A stretch of DNA of 64,000 nt, taken from contig NZ_JACIJO010000003.1 of the NCBI RefSeq assembly GCF_014206875.1, positions 824,660-888,659 of the forward strand. The letters are read 5' to 3'. Both the position numbers and the translations under genes were made by a program. The DNA is from Algoriphagus iocasae. GTDB lineage: Bacteria; Bacteroidota; Bacteroidia; Cytophagales; Cyclobacteriaceae. Within the stretch, counting starts at the first letter, position 1. Each line of letters starts with the position of its first letter. The notes under the pieces were generated by a model that worked only from the letters and a program-made list of their open reading frames with translations, made no database searches and was not told the origin of the DNA. Shown here piece by piece: positions 8,647-17,300 of the stretch.

Positions 8647-9771
8647 TTATCCTAATACTTCCTTGATAGCTTGATTGTATAATTGCACTTCCTCAATGGT
8701 TCCTGTAGAAATTCTACACCAATCATTTAATGGAGGAAATGGCCTTCCGATAATGAAACCTTTGTTGGCCATTTGCTTATTTAGTTCCACAATATCCTTT
8801 CCTGTATGGAAGAAAACAAAATTCGTATGAGACTCCAGGTAAGGAAGTTTCAATTCATCCAGAGTGGAGATGATCATGGATTTAGCTTCTTTGGCTTTGT
8901 TGACTGAGAAGTTGTAAAAATCCTGATCCTGCAATGCAGCTTTCCCGGCTTCTATTGCCATGATATTGGTGTTGGCAACCACTCTTTCAGTAAGTTTAGC
9001 TGCGAGTTCCGGCTTGGCAATTAAGTATCCCAAACGGATACCTGCCAGACCATAGACTTTTGAAAAAGTCTTGGAAACGATAACATTCTTACCCTCTTTG
9101 ACTAATTCCACCATAGAAGGATAATTGGGTTCGGTGATATAATCGTAGTATGCCTCATCGGAAAATACGATTGCTTTTTTGCTGAGCGAATCACAAAAGT
9201 CTCTTACTTGAGCAGCGGGAAGAAGTTTTCCTGTTGGGTTGTTTGGGTTACATAGAAATACCAGCTTGGTCTTTGGAGAAACCCTTTTTTCAATTTCTTC
9301 CAGATCAAAATCATGGTCTTTGGTTAATGGAACCCAGTTAATGGAGGTACCCCAAAGTTCTGCATAATCCATCATTGCCAAGAAAGTAGGAGCGCATGAG
9401 ATCAACTCACCACCTTGACCAAAAGTCAGACCGGTAATTTTCAAACCTTCTGTGGATCCGGCCACCATTACAATATGATCCACCGGAACGCCTTCTTTGG
9501 CAGCAATCATCTTAACCAAATCGGAATTGTAGCTCCATGGATAGCGACATCCCAGATCAAAGTTATCCCTCATTGCTTTTCTGACTAGCTCAGAAGGGCC
9601 ATATGGATTTTCATTTGAACCTAAGCGAATCGGGCCATCCAAAGGACGGGGATTATACTTTTTTAATTCCTCCGCAGAAAGGGAATTACTGAATCCTGTG
9701 CTTCCAAGCAGTGCTATACTACTGCCAAGAGTGGCTCTTTTTAGCCAAGATCTTCTTGATAATCCTGTCAT
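8647..9771 (-). CDS. Tat-exported HisC-like class I/II aminotransferase (copy 1)
   Basis: A 374-residue pyridoxal-phosphate enzyme related to histidinol-phosphate aminotransferases. The first 33 residues form a twin-arginine signal (SRRSWLK at 5-11, then a hydrophobic stretch ending LSA). The enzyme fold follows: GSNENPYGPS (51-60), AGSTEGL (104-110), FLCNPNNPTGK (172-182), SDEAYYDY (204-211), and the PLP-binding Lys in SKTFSKVYGLAGIRLGY at about residue 238. All key catalytic residues are present, so an active enzyme is expected, folded before export to the periplasm. A paralog with the same design starts at 22229. Substrate unknown; histidine synthesis is unlikely because of the export signal and the absence of his genes nearby. 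Confidence 0.85.
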   Translation of the reverse strand: MTGLSRRSWLKRATLGSSIALLGSTGFSNSLSAEELKKYNPRPLDGPIRLGSNENPYGPSELVRKAMRDNFDLGCRYPWSYNSDLVKMIAAKEGVPVDHIVMVAGSTEGLKITGLTFGQGGELISCAPTFLAMMDYAELWGTSINWVPLTKDHDFDLEEIEKRVSPKTKLVFLCNPNNPTGKLLPAAQVRDFCDSLSKKAIVFSDEAYYDYITEPNYPSMVELVKEGKNVIVSKTFSKVYGLAGIRLGYLIAKPELAAKLTERVVANTNIMAIEAGKAALQDQDFYNFSVNKAKEAKSMIISTLDELKLPYLESHTNFVFFHTGKDIVELNKQMANKGFIIGRPFPPLNDWCRISTGTIEEVQLYNQAIKEVLG

Positions 9772-9970
9772 TTTATTTCTGGTTTATTTGTTAAAATCTT
9801 AAATAATCAACTTTCCTTTAAAAATATTACATTTTCTCTGTCACTTTATTAAAATTAGATTTTTATCGAAAAAAACCAAGAAAATAAAATATTCTCTCTT
9901 ATATAAGGAAATCAACAAAATTATTTTTTAAATTAAAGGAAAGCACACTTTACCCTTAACCCAAAATAAC

Positions 9971-10762
9971 ATGAAAAAGATTTTAATATTCCTGATTTTT
10001 GGCTTGCTGATGGCAAGTAGTATTAAGGCCCAGCAATCCGAATATATGGTATTCGATTTTATCAAAGTTGAAAATGATCAAATCTTTGATTACATCGAAT
10101 TTAAGGATTTAATGGAGAAGGTTTATCGTCAGGCTTTGAACGATAAGAAAATCAAAGGCTGGGATTTTTGGTCTTTGCAATCCGGAGCAGATCAAACTGC
10201 TTTTCAATATATCATGATCACTTATTATGATGATCCTGTCAAAATGATGAACGGGATGGATGAGTCAACTTTGATGGATTACACCAAAATTGCTTATCCT
10301 CATTTAAGTGATGCCCAAGTGGCAAACATGTTTGCGAATGCCCTGGCGATCAAAGACACACCCATGAGATTGTATATGAAGGAAATTGTCTCTACCGATG
10401 ATAATTTTCAGATGAAGCCTGGCGTTCTGGCATCTTTTGATTTGATGAAGGCCTATGAAGGTAAATTTGATCAGTATGAAAATGCCGAAATGGAAGTTTT
10501 CAGACCTATTCACCAAAATCGAATTGAGCAGGGAATGATGGGACATTGGAGCTTCCTGAGAACTGCTTTGCCTTTAGGCTCTGAAGCAAAATCCACTCAT
10601 TTGACAATGAACATGTTTAAAGATTATATGCAGTTCTTTAATGCTCAGGCATATGAAGATTTAAATCAAACTGCAGAGCAACAAAAAGCTGTCAATGAAG
10701 GTTTAAATTCAAGAGATCAGAAATGGGTGTATTTAGCCACTCTAGAAAATGTAGTGAGATAG
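9971..10762 (+). CDS. Secreted protein of unknown function
   Basis: A 263-residue protein with a clear Sec signal peptide (MKKILIFLIFGLLMASSIKAQ, cut near residue 20) and no other membrane segment, so it is probably periplasmic. I do not recognise a family. The mature part is rich in aromatic and acidic residues, has a repeated pattern of short blocks around FDFIKVENDQ and FDLMKAYEGKFDQYENAEMEVF, and might hold two related alpha/beta halves of about 110 residues, as in dimeric ferredoxin-like folds; that is only an impression. It is divergently placed from the Tat aminotransferase over a 199-base AT-rich spacer and has the sequence TACCCTTAAC 10 bases before its start. A terminator follows. 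Confidence 0.7.
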   Translation: MKKILIFLIFGLLMASSIKAQQSEYMVFDFIKVENDQIFDYIEFKDLMEKVYRQALNDKKIKGWDFWSLQSGADQTAFQYIMITYYDDPVKMMNGMDESTLMDYTKIAYPHLSDAQVANMFANALAIKDTPMRLYMKEIVSTDDNFQMKPGVLASFDLMKAYEGKFDQYENAEMEVFRPIHQNRIEQGMMGHWSFLRTALPLGSEAKSTHLTMNMFKDYMQFFNAQAYEDLNQTAEQQKAVNEGLNSRDQKWVYLATLENVVR

Positions 10763-10779
10763 TCCGGTTTGACATTTCG

Positions 10780-11973
10780 CTAAGAGGCTTCAGTTTGAGG
10801 CCTCTTTTTTTTTGCAAAAAATCTGAAAAGATAAATTCCTATCATCGGTCCAATAACCAATAAGGCCATTACCTTGTCAATGGTCAAATACTGTAATAGA
10901 AACTGGCCAAATTGAATGCTGATGATGCTGATTCCAAAACCCATACTATTTACAAGTGTCATAGCCGTTCCCTTAAATTCTGAAGGAACTGATTGTGAAA
11001 CCAAAGTTGAAAACTGGGGTGAATCTGCAGTGACCAAAATTCCCCAACAAAGTAAAAAGAGGATCCATAAGGCAGCTGGTAGAACCTGAGCAAAAAGTAA
11101 TAAGATGCAACAAAGTCCTGATCCAACTAATGCTACCAAAGCCACTTTACTACTTCCTTTTTTTTGTGAGATAAATCCTCCAACAGCACATGAAACTCCA
11201 CCTATCGCTATGACTGAGAAGGAGATCAATGAAATTGTAGATTGAGTAAAACTTCCTTCTGAAAGAAATAAAATAATCATGGGCACAAAAGCCCAAAATG
11301 TATACAGTTCCCACATATGGCCAAAGTATCCAGATGCAGCACTTTTTAAAGCATTTATTTTACTTAACCGAGGTAGAAGACTGATGTCAAATTTTGGGTT
11401 TGCTTTTCTGAATGGTCCATCAGGCACGAAAAATCCTACCACTGATCCACCAATAATTGCCAAACCTGAAGTGATCAAGAAGATAAGTTTCCATGAAATG
11501 TCTAAGCCCATACCTTTGAGTAAATGAGGGAAAGCAGTGCCGAGAACTAGAGCCCCAACTAAATATCCTAATGCTGCTCCTAATCCTTTTTCGAAATAAT
11601 CAGCAGCGATTTTCATTCCCACGGGGTAAATGCCTGCCAGGAAGAATCCCACCAAAAATCGGCAGGTTAAAATAAATGGAAGTTCAAAGGGTAAAACTAC
11701 TACCAGGATATTCGCAGCAGCTGCTAAAAGAGCACTGAAGAAAAATACTTCACCGGGTGCAAATCGATCCGGAATAGAAAATAAGGCATAAATGAAAGTG
11801 CCGATGATAAATCCTAATTGAACAGCAGAGGTAATAGAGGCTATTAGGCTATTTCCGCCTAATATAGAGCTGATCTCAGGAGCAGCTGCATTTCCAGCAA
11901 ACCAAAGAGAAGTGCCCAGAAATTGAGCTATTACTATCAAAATCAGGGCACTTCTGCTGGAAATCATTTTCAT
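10780..11973 (-). CDS. Major facilitator superfamily transporter
   Basis: A 397-residue integral inner-membrane protein with about twelve hydrophobic helices. The N-terminal helix begins ALILIVIAQFLGTSLWFAGNA, and the first half contains CRFLVGFFLAGIYPVGMKI, resembling the conserved helix 4/5 region of MFS transporters. A longer hydrophilic loop near residues 185-210 separates the two six-helix halves, as usual. The substrate is not evident; the relatives I would expect are sugar- or drug-efflux permeases. Its start overlaps the stop of the upstream aldo/keto reductase by 4 bases, so the two are translated from one message and may serve the same compound. Confidence 0.8.
   Translation of the reverse strand: MKMISSRSALILIVIAQFLGTSLWFAGNAAAPEISSILGGNSLIASITSAVQLGFIIGTFIYALFSIPDRFAPGEVFFFSALLAAAANILVVVLPFELPFILTCRFLVGFFLAGIYPVGMKIAADYFEKGLGAALGYLVGALVLGTAFPHLLKGMGLDISWKLIFLITSGLAIIGGSVVGFFVPDGPFRKANPKFDISLLPRLSKINALKSAASGYFGHMWELYTFWAFVPMIILFLSEGSFTQSTISLISFSVIAIGGVSCAVGGFISQKKGSSKVALVALVGSGLCCILLLFAQVLPAALWILFLLCWGILVTADSPQFSTLVSQSVPSEFKGTAMTLVNSMGFGISIISIQFGQFLLQYLTIDKVMALLVIGPMIGIYLFRFFAKKKRPQTEAS
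10782..10813 (+). terminator. Intrinsic terminator after the secreted protein
   Basis: AAGAGGC and GCCTCTT flank an 11-base loop and are followed by a run of T to 10813. It overlaps the last codons of the convergent MFS gene, which encode a Lys-rich tail. Confidence 0.7.
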
Positions 11974-12992
11974 GAAGCTCCAATAATAGATTTTATTTGT
12001 TCTACTTCAGCTTTACCAAATTCGGTATTCGCGATTGCAGCAACATTATCATCCAATTGTTCTGGTTTGGAAACACCCACCAATACTGAAGTGATTCTTG
12101 GATCTTTCAAAAGCCAAGCAATTGCCATTTGAGCAAGAGTTTGGTTTCTGGTTTTGGCGATATCATTCAGCTTTTTGATCATTTCGATTTTTTCTCCTGA
12201 AATCTGCTCTGCTTTTAAATAGCGACCATCTTTTGCTGCTCGGGAGTCTTCTGGAATTCCTTTTAGGTATTTGTCCGTCAGCATTCCTTGCTCCAACGGA
12301 GAAAATGCAATGCTTCCCACACCTTTTTCGCCGATAGCATCCAAAAGACCATTTTCTACCCATCGATCCAGCATGCTATATCGCGGTTGATGAATCAATA
12401 GGGGAGTTCCCATGCTTTTCAGAATGTCATAAGCTTTGATGGTGTCTTCCGCGCTGTATTGAGAAATTCCTACATATAGAGCTTTTCCTTGTCTCACAAT
12501 TTGATCCAGAGCTCCCATTGTTTCTTCCAAAGGAGTTTCAGGATCTGGTCTATGATGATAAAAGATGTCCACATATTCCAAGCCCATTCTTTTTAGACTT
12601 TGGTCAAGGCTTGCTACCAGATATTTTTTTGAACCATAATTTCCATAAGGTCCCGGCCACATGTCCCAACCAGCTTTTGAAGAGATCAATAATTCATCAC
12701 GATAGGATTTGAAATCCTTTTCAAAGATTCTTCCAAAATTCTCTTCAGCGGCACCATATGGAGGTCCATAATTATTAGCCAAATCGAAATGGGTAATTCC
12801 TAAATCAAAGGCTCTTCTTAGGATCTTGCGACCCAAGGTAAAATCGGAGTTATGTCCGAAGTTATGCCAAAGACCCAAACTGATTTCTGGTAATTTCAAT
12901 CCGCTATTCCCGCATTTTCTAAATTTCATTCGATCATACCTCTCGGATTCAGCATGATAGGGCAATAATGGATTGTGATCGTTGATATGCAT
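11970..12992 (-). CDS. Aldo/keto reductase (YghZ-like)
   Basis: A 340-residue NADPH-dependent reductase of the AKR superfamily. The N-terminal LPYHAESERYDRMKFRKCGNSG and the KLPEISLGLWHNFG segment match the YghZ/AKR14 group, which reduces L-glyceraldehyde 3-phosphate and methylglyoxal in E. coli. The catalytic tetrad is visible: Asp and Tyr in HFDLANNYGP, Lys in LLISSKAGW and His in DIFYHHRPD. The NADP-binding C-terminus shows SVLVGVSKPEQLDDNVAA. The family assignment is firm; the physiological substrate is inferred only from relatives. It is the first gene of a two-gene unit with the MFS transporter, with a 4-base overlap. Confidence 0.88.
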   Translation of the reverse strand: MHINDHNPLLPYHAESERYDRMKFRKCGNSGLKLPEISLGLWHNFGHNSDFTLGRKILRRAFDLGITHFDLANNYGPPYGAAEENFGRIFEKDFKSYRDELLISSKAGWDMWPGPYGNYGSKKYLVASLDQSLKRMGLEYVDIFYHHRPDPETPLEETMGALDQIVRQGKALYVGISQYSAEDTIKAYDILKSMGTPLLIHQPRYSMLDRWVENGLLDAIGEKGVGSIAFSPLEQGMLTDKYLKGIPEDSRAAKDGRYLKAEQISGEKIEMIKKLNDIAKTRNQTLAQMAIAWLLKDPRITSVLVGVSKPEQLDDNVAAIANTEFGKAEVEQIKSIIGAS

Positions 12993-13018
12993 AGGTTTTG
13001 TTTTTGGGTAATGAGAGT

Positions 13019-14353
13019 TTAAGAATAATAAAGAATGCCTAAAATAACAGAAATCAATGCTAAAAGCATGATCAAAAGCATGCTTTTCCAGATATAAGAA
13101 ACCCAGTTTTTATAGTTGACACTGGCTGCCGCCAATACTGCCATCATTCCACCATTGGTTGGAGTCAGGATATCCATATAACCTGCTCCAAACTGATAAG
13201 TCATCACAGCAATAAACCTGGACAAACCCAAAAGGTCTGCTAAAGGGGCTGCAAGAGGCATGGTAAGCACTGCGTGTCCGGAAGTACTGGGAACAGGAAT
13301 ATGTATGATTGACTGAGTAAAGAGCATGCCTACAGCTGCCAAACCTCCAGGTAGAGTATTTAATGGCTCAAACATACTTTGGATGATAGGATCAATGACT
13401 GAAGAATTTTCCAATATGATAAAAATACTCCTGGCAAGCCCTACAATTACTCCAGCAAAAATCATTTCCCCAAAGCCTTCAGTATATGCCTTTGCTGTTC
13501 CGTTAATTCCTAATTTTCCTATGATTCCGCAGGTCATTCCTACCACGAAAAACAGAGCCGACATTTGATTATAAGACCAATCATATTGCAATATTCCCCA
13601 GCCCATAGAAATGATGGCCAAGGACATCAGTAATAAGATTACTTTATTTCGGATGGTGATTTCCACAGGTTTAAAATCCAAATGAAGTGTTTGATCTGTT
13701 TTTAATTTTCCTTGTCGCACATGGTAAAAGATCCAGACATTGATGATCACAAGAGCTATTCCCATCCGAAACCAAAAGCCATTGCTTAAGTCCAATTCTG
13801 AGATTTTTAAAGCGATTAACGCACCAAAAGGATTAATAGGTGAGACTGAAGCCCCAACAATGCAAGCCCCAAGGCTGAGCGCGATCATTGCGCGGATATC
13901 GTAGTGTAGTTTTTTGGATAGTAATACCAAAATCGGAACCATGGCGATGATTTCTTCCTGCATTGCCATGGTTGCGCCACAAAGCGCAAAAGTATATCCG
14001 AGTATAAAAAGTAAGAGGGTTTGTTGCTTTCGAAATGTATAGATCAAAGCTTCAATTCCTACCTGAAGAGCTCCTGTTTTTTCAATAACGTAAAAAGCTC
14101 CCCCAATCAATAGAATTAATGCCAATATCTCTCCTCCCATGACAATTCCTTCAGGAATGGACAGTAGAACTTCGTTGATACTCGCATTTTTATCTTCAAC
14201 TTCATGGAAACTTCCCGCTATTACCACTTCACGACCAGTTTCCTCATTCAGTTCTCGATTGTATTCACCAGACTGAATAAAATAGGTGGAAACCCCAGAG
14301 ATAATGATGAAAATCAACAAAATTATCAGTGGGTGTGGAAATGACTTTTTCAT
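13019..14353 (-). CDS. YfcC-family membrane permease
   Basis: A protein of about 444 residues with roughly twelve hydrophobic segments, matching the YfcC/C4-dicarboxylate-type anaerobic carrier family. Diagnostic stretches are SVSPINPFGALIALKIS in the middle and STSGHAVLTMPLAAPLADL plus YMDILTPTNGGMMAVLA near the C-terminus. I use the ATG at 14353 (MKKSFPHPL): an upstream ATG at 14431 would add 26 hydrophilic residues and make the gene run into the serine hydrolase that ends at 14358. With the chosen start the gap to that gene is 4 bases, typical of an operon. The family is thought to carry amino acids or carboxylates; the substrate is unknown here. Confidence 0.8.
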   Translation of the reverse strand: MKKSFPHPLIILLIFIIISGVSTYFIQSGEYNRELNEETGREVVIAGSFHEVEDKNASINEVLLSIPEGIVMGGEILALILLIGGAFYVIEKTGALQVGIEALIYTFRKQQTLLLFILGYTFALCGATMAMQEEIIAMVPILVLLSKKLHYDIRAMIALSLGACIVGASVSPINPFGALIALKISELDLSNGFWFRMGIALVIINVWIFYHVRQGKLKTDQTLHLDFKPVEITIRNKVILLLMSLAIISMGWGILQYDWSYNQMSALFFVVGMTCGIIGKLGINGTAKAYTEGFGEMIFAGVIVGLARSIFIILENSSVIDPIIQSMFEPLNTLPGGLAAVGMLFTQSIIHIPVPSTSGHAVLTMPLAAPLADLLGLSRFIAVMTYQFGAGYMDILTPTNGGMMAVLAAASVNYKNWVSYIWKSMLLIMLLALISVILGILYYS

Positions 14354-14357
14354 GTTT

Positions 14358-15479
14358 TTAATTTTTTGGGGATAAAACTTGTAAAACCTGAGAACTGATG
14401 TTCTTTCTAAAATCCTTCTTATCTCTGGCATTGACGAGAAGAATAAGGCCGGTTTTGGTTTCGGGAGAAAAAATTAATAGTGAACTGTAGCCTGCTTGAC
14501 CTCCAAAATGCCCAATCCAGGTTTGTTCATTCATTGAGATTTCCTGAAAGCCTAAAGGAACTGAAGTATCCATCCTACTTAGCCATTCCAACTCGGTTTG
14601 GAAAATTCCCATTTTACCTCTGGAAAGATGTATTAAAAATAAATTGAAATCTCTGACTGAGCTGATAAGGCCGGAGGATGGGGAAGGGACAATTCTAAAA
14701 GATAAGCGTCTGGGTTCTATTCTTTTCCAAACGAATGTTTCCTGATATCCTGTCATTGAATTGGAATCATCAGGCCATTGGGTGGCAAAAAAAGACTGCT
14801 GCATTCCAGCAGGCAGAAGTACATTCTCTTTTAAATATTCCTCAAAAGGAAGTCCTGAATTTTCCTGAATTAAGTAACCTAATACATCAAAATTCAGGTC
14901 AGAATATTCTTTTGACAAAGAGTCGGGTTTTTGGTAGTTGGATCGCCATAAGTCTTCACCAAATTCCTTTAGTTTCTCTTCTTTTTTGAAGGAAAAAATA
15001 CGCTTGATAATTCCTGGATCTTTCAATCCAGTCTGGTGTAAGAGAAAGTCAGAGATCTTCAATTGTTCCAATTCAGATTCGGGATCGGCGGTAATTTTTA
15101 CCATGTTCAGTAAATCCTGAGGAACAATACCCTTTGAAGACCAGTAGTGGGCTGCCGCAAGACTTGTGAAAAGTTTGGAAATAGAGGCGCTGGGGAATTT
15201 ACTATCAATGGAAAATGAATCTGCCGGATTTAGACTCTGGAAACCGAAACTTTTTTGATAGACGATTTTACCATCTTTTACGACTCCCAAAGCCAATCCA
15301 GGCAGGGTGTACTCTATGATTGATTTTAGGAGAATGGAATCGATTTTATCCTGGACAGTTTCTGTTTTTTTTAGGGAGGAGATTTTAAGCTTTGGGAAGC
15401 TTCTCCACCAATCGAGGATTAAAAAAAGGATAAACCAAGTGGCTAGAACTGCTATTAGAATTTTGAACTTTTTATTCAT
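14358..15479 (-). CDS. Serine hydrolase of the beta-lactamase/PBP family (class C type)
   Basis: A 373-residue membrane-anchored protein. Residues 6-24 are a hydrophobic signal or anchor helix. The catalytic motifs of the Beta-lactamase (PF00144) family are present: SxxK as S99-I-S-K102, YxN-like as Y-S-D in EYSDLNFDVLGY near 193, and HxG as HFGGQAG near 340. The family covers class C beta-lactamases, D-aminopeptidases and esterases, so the sequence does not prove antibiotic hydrolysis. The YfcC-like permease follows 4 bases downstream on the same strand. A combined role in uptake and hydrolysis of peptides or amides is possible but is only an inference from spacing. Confidence 0.83.
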   Translation of the reverse strand: MNKKFKILIAVLATWFILFLILDWWRSFPKLKISSLKKTETVQDKIDSILLKSIIEYTLPGLALGVVKDGKIVYQKSFGFQSLNPADSFSIDSKFPSASISKLFTSLAAAHYWSSKGIVPQDLLNMVKITADPESELEQLKISDFLLHQTGLKDPGIIKRIFSFKKEEKLKEFGEDLWRSNYQKPDSLSKEYSDLNFDVLGYLIQENSGLPFEEYLKENVLLPAGMQQSFFATQWPDDSNSMTGYQETFVWKRIEPRRLSFRIVPSPSSGLISSVRDFNLFLIHLSRGKMGIFQTELEWLSRMDTSVPLGFQEISMNEQTWIGHFGGQAGYSSLLIFSPETKTGLILLVNARDKKDFRKNISSQVLQVLSPKN

Positions 15480-15564
15480 TTCAGTTCCAGCTTGATCATA
15501 GTTTATTTTTATTCTTCCAAATTAATGCCCCATTTCAATTCATATAATCTGATCCTATTTTGAA

Positions 15565-16497
15565 TTATTTTTCAAAATGAGTGAAATCACAATCCAGACT
15601 TTCTCTGTCCCAATTGGAAACGTGGCTGCCGGCATCATAACTACTCTGAAGGAAAGCCATTAAAGTTTCTGAAGGATTGGAGGATTTTTGAACATCCTCA
15701 TAATTCAGCATAAACTCGCCCATGTCTTTATTCCAATAGGCCGAATCGGGAGAAATCTTTTGGTTTTGAAAATCCGGATGATTAGGATAGCAATAGGAAT
15801 AAAATACTGGAGTAGGGAATGCTTCGCTTCCTGGCCAAAATCCAAAACTGCATACTTCATGAGAATATGCTTCTTGCATGACAGCAAGGGGCATGTTTGG
15901 AAGTTCTCCTTGAAATTCCGGCGCTTTTCTGCCTGAGAATCTGGTATAAGCTAAATCAAAGGATCCCCAAAAAAAGTGAATTGGGCTTTGTTTTCCTGTG
16001 AATTTCCCTTTGAACTTCAGAAACACATTCTGGATCTGTACCAAAGTCTTCCAGAAGTTTTGGGCCTGGTTTGCCTGATATGGAATTCGCTTGCTGTTTT
16101 TAGCAAAAGGAATGGCTCCTGCAATTTCATTTGGTTTGCCATGGATTTTCACATCTATTCCCAAGAATTTCAGCTTCTCCATCAGCATTTCATAAAAGCT
16201 GGCAACTGTTTGACCACCCAGAGGAAATCGATCCCGGGTTCCAGAGCTAGTTTTTATTTTAAGTTCATGGTGAATAAAATCAAACATGATTTCAAATACT
16301 CCATTTTCGTAGGGAATATTTCCTGTGGTCAGTCCTTGATGATCTACATATAGTGAAACATGCCAGGAATGATTTTGCCAAGGAGACTTTTTAAGCCTGA
16401 CTTTCCCTACGATCTGAGTCCAAAGATGTAGGAGTGAGATTGTATCCTTACAATCTTCATATTTAAAAATTGGCCAATTTGACTTTTTCGATGCCAT
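15565..16497 (-). CDS. DUF5996 family protein
   Basis: A 310-residue soluble protein matching DUF5996 (WPIFKYEDCKDTISLLHLWTQIVGKVRL at the start in two blocks, HVSLYVDHQGLTTG, and HFFWGSFDLAYTRFSGR in the middle). No signal peptide or membrane segment is seen. The family has no established function. Conserved His and Trp residues near HHELKI, SFDLAYTRF and FGFWPGSEAFPTPVFY could form a ligand pocket. It is flanked on the same strand by the sirtuin gene (46 bases) and the serine hydrolase (86 bases), without overlaps, so co-transcription is uncertain. The start at 16497 gives the full N-terminal WPIF motif. Confidence 0.75.
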   Translation of the reverse strand: MASKKSNWPIFKYEDCKDTISLLHLWTQIVGKVRLKKSPWQNHSWHVSLYVDHQGLTTGNIPYENGVFEIMFDFIHHELKIKTSSGTRDRFPLGGQTVASFYEMLMEKLKFLGIDVKIHGKPNEIAGAIPFAKNSKRIPYQANQAQNFWKTLVQIQNVFLKFKGKFTGKQSPIHFFWGSFDLAYTRFSGRKAPEFQGELPNMPLAVMQEAYSHEVCSFGFWPGSEAFPTPVFYSYCYPNHPDFQNQKISPDSAYWNKDMGEFMLNYEDVQKSSNPSETLMAFLQSSYDAGSHVSNWDRESLDCDFTHFEK

Positions 16498-16542
16498 GGT
16501 AAAAATTCTTGTTCTAAGTGGGGTGGTTTATAAACGCAACCG

Positions 16543-17238
16543 CTAATATTCTTCTAAAATAACATTTTCTAAAAGCTTCAATCCATCACTTGCCTTTTTT
16601 TCTATGCAAATCATGTCTTTTGATAAATTGAACTTTGGAATACTTACGTCAATTAAAAATTTTTTAGCCTTTTTCGGTACAAAATCCACAATACTGGCTG
16701 CTGGATAAACTTGCATGGAAGTTCCAATTACCAAAAAGAAATCTGCTTTTGCAGCTTCAGCAATTGCCTCTTCCATTTTAGGAACTTGCTCTCCAAACCA
16801 AACAATATGCGGTCTTAATTGACTGCCCAATTCACAGAGATCGCCTTCTTTGATCTCCCAACCATCAATCGGGTAGACCAAGTTGGGATTTTTGCTGCTT
16901 TGGGATTTGCTTAATTCTCCATGTAGATGAATCACTTGACTTGAACCCGCACGCTCATGAAGATCATCTACATTCTGCGTGATGATGATGACCTCCAGTT
17001 GATTTTCTAATCTTGCCAGGATTTTATGGGCCTCATTGGGTTCGCATTCCTGAGCTTGTTTGCGTCTTTGATTATAAAAGTCCTGTACCAAAGACCTATT
17101 CCTCCTCCAGCCTTCAGGAGAGGCCACTTCCATGATGTCATGATTTTCCCAAAGCCCATTGCTGTCCCTGAAAGTTTTGATTCCGCTTTCCTGCGAAATT
17201 CCAGCTCCGGATAAGACGACTAATTTCTTTTTAGGCAT
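16543..17238 (-). CDS. cobB: NAD-dependent protein deacylase (Sir2/CobB type)
   Basis: A 231-residue class III-type sirtuin that removes acyl groups from lysines using NAD. The NAD motifs are present: GAGISQESGI (11-20), FRDSNGLW (23-30), TQNVDDLH (87-94) and the catalytic His in HLHGEL at 106. The YxxR pair that marks desuccinylase-type sirtuins appears as Y55-N-Q-R58. The usual four zinc-binding Cys are missing: between HGEL and LRPHIVWFGE there is only one Cys (GDLCELGSQ). The protein is otherwise intact, and I recall similar Cys-poor sequences from other Bacteroidota, so this is probably a lineage trait and not damage. The gene is short but in the normal range for bacterial sirtuins. Confidence 0.88.
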   Translation of the reverse strand: MPKKKLVVLSGAGISQESGIKTFRDSNGLWENHDIMEVASPEGWRRNRSLVQDFYNQRRKQAQECEPNEAHKILARLENQLEVIIITQNVDDLHERAGSSQVIHLHGELSKSQSSKNPNLVYPIDGWEIKEGDLCELGSQLRPHIVWFGEQVPKMEEAIAEAAKADFFLVIGTSMQVYPAASIVDFVPKKAKKFLIDVSIPKFNLSKDMICIEKKASDGLKLLENVILEEY

Positions 17239-17300
17239 GATGCAAATTTCATATGAAAGTAAAATTCCAAACCTTTTTTGGAATTCAAAAAGTTGAAAGA

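Noticed and set aside
14354..14431. Upstream start for the YfcC-like permease
   Set aside because: It adds a hydrophilic N-terminus before the expected membrane start and overlaps the neighbouring gene by 74 bases.
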